DNA of 64,000 nucleotides from Methylophilus sp. DW102 (GTDB lineage: Bacteria; Pseudomonadota; Gammaproteobacteria; Burkholderiales; Methylophilaceae): the NCBI RefSeq assembly GCF_037076555.1, contig NZ_AP029023.1, positions 2,418,001 through 2,482,000 of the forward strand, written 5' to 3'. The notes under the pieces are model-generated. The model was not told the origin of the DNA. It saw only the letters and a program-made list of their open reading frames with translations, and ran no database searches. Position numbers and translations under genes: made by a program. Shown in pieces: positions 59,122-64,000 of this stretch; positions within the stretch are counted from its first letter, which is position 1, and each line of letters begins with the position of its first letter.

Positions 59122-60114
59122 GTGAACGTTGCAGAGCAATTACTGAGTGGTATTCTGGATACATTATCATTGCAAGTGGCAGTGATTGATGAAGCAAGCA
59201 GCATTCTCTATGTGAATCAGGCTTGGCGCAGCTTTGGCCTGTTTTACGGGCTGCAACTTGACACAGACTGGTTTGGCATCGCCTATCTCGATATTTGCAA
59301 GGCTAATGAAGACACCAACCAGCCAGCCTTGCTGGAGGGCGTTCAACAGGTATTAAGTGGGGCACGTGACCATTTCAGTATTGATTACCTCTGCCACACC
59401 CCAACCCAGGAGCCGACCTGGCTGACCTTGAATTTGCAGCCGATGCAAAGCAGCCTCGCAGAGCAAGGCCCGTGCTTTTTGCTGACCCTCACCAATATCA
59501 CGCATCACAAGCAGGTCGAAGACCGAATTTCTGCCCTCACACTGACAGACCCACTCACCGGCCTCGCCAACCGCCGTCGACTTGAGCAATTCATGCGGGA
59601 TGAGTGGTCACGCGCGATTCGCCATCAATCCAGTCTGAGTGTGATGATGGTCGATGCGGATCACTTCAAGCAACTCAATGACAGCATGGGGCATGCCGCT
59701 GGCGATGACTGTTTGCGCCAAGTCGCCACCATTCTGAAAGGCTTTAGTAACCGGCCAGGAGATCTGGCTGCACGCTACGGTGGAGAAGAGTTTGTGTTGG
59801 TACTGGGCCAGACCACGCAGGCGGAAGCCGTCAAAATTGCCGAGCGCATCCGGCAAAAAATCATGGCGCTGGATATCCGTTTTGCCGGACACCGCTTGAT
59901 GACAGTGAGCATAGGCATTGCCTCACTGGGCGCCCATCATGCGCAATCAGCAAAGGAACAACCCGCACGCACCCAGTGGCTCAATTTTAGTGAAGACGGT
60001 AATTTGCTGCTGGAACAAGCGGACAAGGCCCTGTATGTGGCAAAAAAACAGGGCCGTAATCGCGTTGAAGTGTACGACAAACACCACAGACTGACGGTGC
60101 CGCTCTCGGTGTAG
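59122..60114 (+). CDS. PAS-GGDEF diguanylate cyclase
   Basis: 330 residues from a GTG start with no clear Shine-Dalgarno sequence. A PAS domain (LQVAVIDEASSILYVNQAW) is followed by a GGDEF domain with intact RYGGEEFVLVLG. The stretch LTDPLTGLANRRRLEQF marks its start. No EAL and no membrane segment, so a soluble c-di-GMP synthase. It is inserted between two minus-strand glycolytic genes. Confidence 0.9.
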   Translation: MNVAEQLLSGILDTLSLQVAVIDEASSILYVNQAWRSFGLFYGLQLDTDWFGIAYLDICKANEDTNQPALLEGVQQVLSGARDHFSIDYLCHTPTQEPTWLTLNLQPMQSSLAEQGPCFLLTLTNITHHKQVEDRISALTLTDPLTGLANRRRLEQFMRDEWSRAIRHQSSLSVMMVDADHFKQLNDSMGHAAGDDCLRQVATILKGFSNRPGDLAARYGGEEFVLVLGQTTQAEAVKIAERIRQKIMALDIRFAGHRLMTVSIGIASLGAHHAQSAKEQPARTQWLNFSEDGNLLLEQADKALYVAKKQGRNRVEVYDKHHRLTVPLSV

Positions 60115-60162
60115 CCCAAATGTGGGCTAAGTCCGCGAGCAGCCCACCGCGGTGAGCAAAAA

Positions 60163-61356
60163 CTAGGCAGCACGCGCTTCCAGCATGGCCACCGCAGGCA
60201 AGGTCTTGCCTTCCAGAAACTCCAGAAACGCGCCGCCGGCAGTTGAGATGTAAGACACTTTGTCATAGATGTCGTATTTTTGAATGGCGGCAATGGTGTC
60301 ACCGCCCCCAGCCAGCGTAAACGCCTTGGTTTCGGCAATCGCCTTGGCAATGGTTTTGGTGCCTTCGCCAAACTGGTCAAACTCAAACACACCAACCGGG
60401 CCATTCCAGACCACGGTACCGGCTTTCATGATGATATCGACCAACTCAGCCGCGGATTGCGCGCCGATATCAAAAATCATGTCATCGGCAGCGACCTCAG
60501 TTGCGGCTTTTTTCACGGCAGGCTCATTCGCATCAAACTGCTTACCTACCACCACATCTTTAGCAATCGGCACACAAGCGCCACGGGCAGCCATTTTCCC
60601 CATCAGGCCTTTGGCCGTTTCCACCAGGTCGTCTTCGCACAGAGATTTGCCTATTTCATGACCCGTCGCCTTGAGGAAGGTATTGGCAATGCCGCCGCCT
60701 ACCACCAGTTGATCCACTTTGTCAGACAAACTTTCCAGCACGGTGAGCTTGGTAGAGACTTTAGACCCGCCCACAATCGCCACCAGCGGACGTGCCGGGG
60801 CCAGCAAGGCCTGGCTCAAGGCATCCAGCTCTTCGGTCAGCAAAATACCGGCACAGGCGACAGGCGCAAATTTGGCAATGCCGTGGGTGGAGGCTTCGGC
60901 GCGGTGTGCGGTGCCAAAGGCATCCATGACAAATACATCGCAGAGCGCGGCGTACTTTTTGGCCAGCTCATCATTGTTTTTTTTCTCGCCCACATTAAAA
61001 CGGCAGTTTTCGAGCAAAATCAACTGACCGTCCTCGGTGGTCAAACTGTCTTCAGGCGCATTTGGTGCCAGCCAGTTTTTCACCAGGCGGACCGGCTGAC
61101 CCAATAGCTTGCTCATGACATCGGCCACGGGCTTCAGGGAGTTTTCTTCGGTATACACGCCTTCTTCAGGACGGCCCAAGTGTGAAGTCACCATCACTTT
61201 GGCGCCAGCTTTCAATGCATATTCTATGGTGGGCATGCTGGCCACAATTCTGGCATCACTGGTCACCACGCCATCTTTCACCGGCACATTGAGATCCGCA
61301 CGGATGAAAACGCGCTTGCCACGTAAATCGAGGTCGGTCATTTTGATGAATTTCAT
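60163..61356 (-). CDS. pgk: Phosphoglycerate kinase
   Basis: 397 residues. N-domain [11 protein letters not shown], substrate region SHLGRPEEG, and GGSKVSTKL, with C-domain [13 protein letters not shown] and AGGGDTIAA. It interconverts 1,3-BPG and 3-PG. It follows gap paralogue 2 in the same direction (99 bp), the usual gap-pgk pair. Confidence 0.98.
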   Translation of the reverse strand: MKFIKMTDLDLRGKRVFIRADLNVPVKDGVVTSDARIVASMPTIEYALKAGAKVMVTSHLGRPEEGVYTEENSLKPVADVMSKLLGQPVRLVKNWLAPNAPEDSLTTEDGQLILLENCRFNVGEKKNNDELAKKYAALCDVFVMDAFGTAHRAEASTHGIAKFAPVACAGILLTEELDALSQALLAPARPLVAIVGGSKVSTKLTVLESLSDKVDQLVVGGGIANTFLKATGHEIGKSLCEDDLVETAKGLMGKMAARGACVPIAKDVVVGKQFDANEPAVKKAATEVAADDMIFDIGAQSAAELVDIIMKAGTVVWNGPVGVFEFDQFGEGTKTIAKAIAETKAFTLAGGGDTIAAIQKYDIYDKVSYISTAGGAFLEFLEGKTLPAVAMLEARAA

Positions 61357-61455
61357 GAAGGTCTCCCTTGAGCGGTCGGCGCCGCTTGAATATAAACTGG
61401 TAAGGATAAAAAGCTGTTTGGCAAAAGCAAACGGGGCATAAAGCCCCGTGCATGA

Positions 61456-62457
61456 TTAAGCAATGTGTTGAACCAGACGCAGCAGGTTACAGGTATATCC
61501 GTATTCATTGTCATACCAGCCGACCACTTTAACAAAGGTCGGATCCAGCATAATGCCGGCATCGGCATCAAACACACTGGCGGCTGGGCTGCTACGGAAG
61601 TCACTGGAAACCACCTTCTCGTTAGTGTATTCCAGTACGCCTTTCAGCGCGCCGTCAGCAGCTTGTTGCATGGCTGCACAAATGGCCTCATAAGTCGTTT
61701 CGCTATTGAGCTCCACGGTCAGATCAACGACAGACACATCGGCAGAAGGCACGCGCATGGACATGCCGGTGAGTTTTTTGTTGAGGGAAGGAATCACCTT
61801 GCCCACCGCCTTGGCCGCGCCTGTACTCGAAGGAATAATGTTTTCAAACACACTGCGACCGCCGCGCCAGTCTTTTTTGGAGGTGCCATCAACCGTGAGT
61901 TGTGATGCAGTGGCGGCATGAATGGTGGTCATCAGGCCACGCTTGATACCAAAGCTATCGTGCAAGACTTTGGCTAAAGGCGCCAAGCCGTTGGTGGTAC
62001 ACGAAGCCGCTGAAATAATGGCCTGACCAACATACTCATGGTGATTCACGCCAAATACAAACATGGGAGTATCATCTTTACCCGGCGCAGATTGCACTAC
62101 TTTTTTGGCACCGCCTTGAATATGCGGCTGGCAGGCTTCCTGAGTCAAAAAGGCGCCGGTGGACTCCACCACAATCTCTGCACCGCCTTTGCGCCAGTCA
62201 ATATTGTTCGGGTCACGCTCAGCCGTCAAATGGATACGCTTACCATTCACCACCAACGCGCCATTGTCAGCTTCTACTTTGGCATTAAACCGACCATGGA
62301 CTGAGTCATACTTGAGCAAATACATCATGTATTCAACATCATATGAGCTGTTAATCGCCACCACTTCAATATTGCTGAACTCTGGCTGCTCAATTGCCGC
62401 ACGCAAAGCCATGCGACCTATCCGTCCAAACCCGTTAATGCCTACCTTGACTGACAT
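61456..62457 (-). CDS. gap: Type I glyceraldehyde-3-phosphate dehydrogenase, paralogue 2
   Basis: 333 residues, starting [15 protein letters not shown]. Catalytic [11 protein letters not shown]. Ser37-Ser38 (VVAINSSYD) replace the NAD-binding Asp, as in NADP-using GapB-like enzymes, and DGTSKKDW has Thr for Pro. It precedes pgk directly. It is about 20 residues shorter at the C-terminus than paralogue 1 and shares most core positions with it. Confidence 0.95.
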   Translation of the reverse strand: MSVKVGINGFGRIGRMALRAAIEQPEFSNIEVVAINSSYDVEYMMYLLKYDSVHGRFNAKVEADNGALVVNGKRIHLTAERDPNNIDWRKGGAEIVVESTGAFLTQEACQPHIQGGAKKVVQSAPGKDDTPMFVFGVNHHEYVGQAIISAASCTTNGLAPLAKVLHDSFGIKRGLMTTIHAATASQLTVDGTSKKDWRGGRSVFENIIPSSTGAAKAVGKVIPSLNKKLTGMSMRVPSADVSVVDLTVELNSETTYEAICAAMQQAADGALKGVLEYTNEKVVSSDFRSSPAASVFDADAGIMLDPTFVKVVGWYDNEYGYTCNLLRLVQHIA

Positions 62458-62620
62458 ATGCTCCCCAACATTGTTAGAACTAAAATGAAGTATTTTAACC
62501 TAAACACACTATACTGGACAGACAGTAAGTGTTTGATTTGATACACGACTCAAGCATTCCCATATTTAAAACCCGGTCATTTTGACCACGCAGGGCTGCT
62601 TGTGATGAAAGAGGAAGGTT

Positions 62621-63136
62621 ATGCAAGACAACATTATTCTGGCGGGTGGCTGCTTTTGGGGCATGCAGGATTTAATCAGAAGACTGCCAGGCATCATTAG
62701 CACACGGGTAGGCTATACCGGCGGAGAGGTGCCCCATGCCACTTACAAAAATCATGGCAACCATGCCGAGGCGATTGAGATTGTATTTGATCCCGCGCAG
62801 ATCAGCCTGCGGCAATTACTTGTGTTTTTCTTTCAGATTCACGACCCGACCACGCCTAACCGCCAGGGGAACGATTTGGGGCCCTCTTACAGATCGGCCA
62901 TTTTTTATGCATCAGCAGAACAGCAAGCTGTTGCCGAACAATTGATCGCTGAAATGAACGCCTCAGGCATCTGGCCCGGCAAAATTGTCACCGAGCTTAC
63001 GCCCGCAACAGATTTCTGGCTGGCAGAACCGGAGCATCAGGATTATCTGCTGCGTTACCCAAACGGCTACACCTGCCACGGCCTGAGACCGCAGTGGATA
63101 TTACCGCAAGATCGCGCAACAGCAAGCTGGTTATAA
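62621..63136 (+). CDS. msrA: Peptide methionine sulfoxide reductase MsrA
   Basis: 171 residues. The active-site Cys is in [10 protein letters not shown] and the family motif [20 protein letters not shown] follows. No MsrB domain is fused, and the C-terminal resolving Cys is weak: CHGLRPQW is the only candidate. It reduces methionine-S-sulfoxide. Confidence 0.95.
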   Translation: MQDNIILAGGCFWGMQDLIRRLPGIISTRVGYTGGEVPHATYKNHGNHAEAIEIVFDPAQISLRQLLVFFFQIHDPTTPNRQGNDLGPSYRSAIFYASAEQQAVAEQLIAEMNASGIWPGKIVTELTPATDFWLAEPEHQDYLLRYPNGYTCHGLRPQWILPQDRATASWL

Positions 63137-63150
63137 ACCAGGCATGAACA

Positions 63151-63699
63151 TTACTCTGGCGTTACGGTGGGCGGCTGCTTGGTCACGGCCGAGGGTTTGC
63201 GTGCTTTAGGATAATGGCGCCTAGCAGGATGATGCAGAAAAGTCGCCAATTCATTCAAGGCCAATTGATAGACCTCGCGCTTGAATTCGATCACATCCTC
63301 CAGCGGCACCCAGTACTCACTCCAGCGCCAGGCATCAAACTCGGGATGCTCGGTCGCGCGCAATGACACATCACTGTCACGCCCGATCAGGCGCAACAAA
63401 AACCAGATCTGTTTTTGTCCTTTGTAGCTTCCGCGCCACTCGCGCTTGACCCAGCTGGTAGGCACGTCATAGCGCAGCCAGTCACGTGTACGGCCCAGAA
63501 TTTTAACGTGCTCAGGCTTGAGGCCAACCTCTTCCATCAATTCACGATACATGGCTTGCTCAGGCGTTTCACCATATTTGATGCCGCCTTGCGGAAACTG
63601 CCATGCATGTTCCCTGATACGCTTGCCCCAAAACACCTGATTGTGCGTATTGCAAAGCACAATTCCGACGTTTGGACGGTATCCATCACGATCTAACAT
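63151..63699 (-). CDS. rppH: RNA pyrophosphohydrolase
   Basis: 182 residues. Nudix box [20 protein letters not shown], followed by VGL. N-terminal [20 protein letters not shown] and [15 protein letters not shown] match RppH. It starts 5'-end-dependent mRNA decay. A basic tail ([17 protein letters not shown]) follows the domain, as in betaproteobacterial members. Confidence 0.94.
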   Translation of the reverse strand: MLDRDGYRPNVGIVLCNTHNQVFWGKRIREHAWQFPQGGIKYGETPEQAMYRELMEEVGLKPEHVKILGRTRDWLRYDVPTSWVKREWRGSYKGQKQIWFLLRLIGRDSDVSLRATEHPEFDAWRWSEYWVPLEDVIEFKREVYQLALNELATFLHHPARRHYPKARKPSAVTKQPPTVTPE

Positions 63700-63837
63700 A
63701 AAAAACTGCCTTCAATATTTCATGCAATTTTTTCACACTTTAGCCTTTAATGAAAGGACAACCGTCAAAAGCATGCGCAAGCCCGGCAAGGTGTATAAAA
63801 TTCAAAAGCAGACTCGCCAATTTATTTAAAATCCATC

Positions 63838-64000
63838 ATGCGCCCCACGAAAACACTGTCAACCAGAGACAAGACCATGCGTTGTTTGCCCATGCTCAAG
63901 CGATTTTCAACCAGATTTACGACCGGGCTCTCGATCCGTCTCCCGTTGGCAAGTATGAAGTTTTTTGCCCCCCTCTTGCTTGGTGTGCCCATTTTCGCGT
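63838..64000 (+). CDS. Start of an exported protein gene (partial)
   Basis: The frame is open from ATG 63838 to the end of the window. The N-terminus is basic, then MKFFAPLLLGVPIFA (ATG at 63955) looks like a signal peptide. The real start could be that later ATG. Too little is present to name the product. Confidence 0.4.
   Translation, partial: MRPTKTLSTRDKTMRCLPMLKRFSTRFTTGLSIRLPLASMKFFAPLLLGVPIFA

Overview
The window reads as chromosome of a betaproteobacterium. Several blocks are typical of that class (obgE-rpmA-rplU, secA beside an M23 peptidase and a DciA-like gene, bamC-dapA, yajC-secD-secF beside tgt, rnfB-nth). Two type I gap genes around pgk, a PEP-CTERM protein and the overall gene style suggest a methylotroph of the Methylophilaceae (Methylophilus-like). 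That family placement is inference from gene style; no methanol or formaldehyde oxidation gene lies in the window.

Layout. 1-2.3 kb (minus): start of proB, obgE, then the L27/L21 genes. 2.4-7.3 kb: a MocR-type regulator, ccoG, and a DnaQ-like exonuclease fused to a GIY-YIG nuclease. 7.4-8.85 kb: a solitary OhrR-type regulator that looks leaderless, and a three-gene operon of small unknown proteins under a perfect Fur box. 8.9-12.4 kb: a c-di-GMP group (GAF-PAS-GGDEF-EAL protein, tiny membrane protein, PilZ protein).

12.4-17.15 kb is AT-rich accessory DNA beside an intact tRNA-Lys(UUU). Single unrelated genes (lipoprotein, PEP-CTERM/HAF protein, two unknowns) are separated by 3' fragments of tRNA-Lys, one tRNA(CAT) fragment and three copies of a degenerate ~90-bp repeat with pairing ends. 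No integrase is present. It looks like a decayed tRNA-targeted or cassette-like island.

17.2-33 kb is housekeeping: ffh, a CcsA-like protein, a HAD phosphatase, an EamA exporter, leuA, pssA, tgt, yajC-secD-secF, a CorC-type protein, clpS-clpA. 33.2-39.6 kb is a heavy-metal RND efflux operon led by a small CzcI-like protein and ended by a PII-like gene. 39.6-44.7 kb: MBL hydrolase, bamC, dapA, an orphan soluble RnfB, nth and a DUF1841 gene.

45.4-48.3 kb is the most notable system: an ECF sigma factor, a small zinc-type anti-sigma factor, a Cys-rich exported peptide with a strict ten-residue repeat, a DUF692 (MNIO) enzyme and a DUF2063 partner. This is a bufferin/Hvf-type modified copper-binding peptide operon with an unusual precursor.

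48.5-64 kb: MarR regulator, DUF1289, secA, M23 peptidase, DciA-like protein, a membrane pyrophosphatase convergent with soluble ppa, purC, two gap genes and pgk, a PAS-GGDEF protein, msrA, rppH and the start of one more gene. Both GAPDHs lack the aspartate usually associated with NAD preference, hinting at NADP use.
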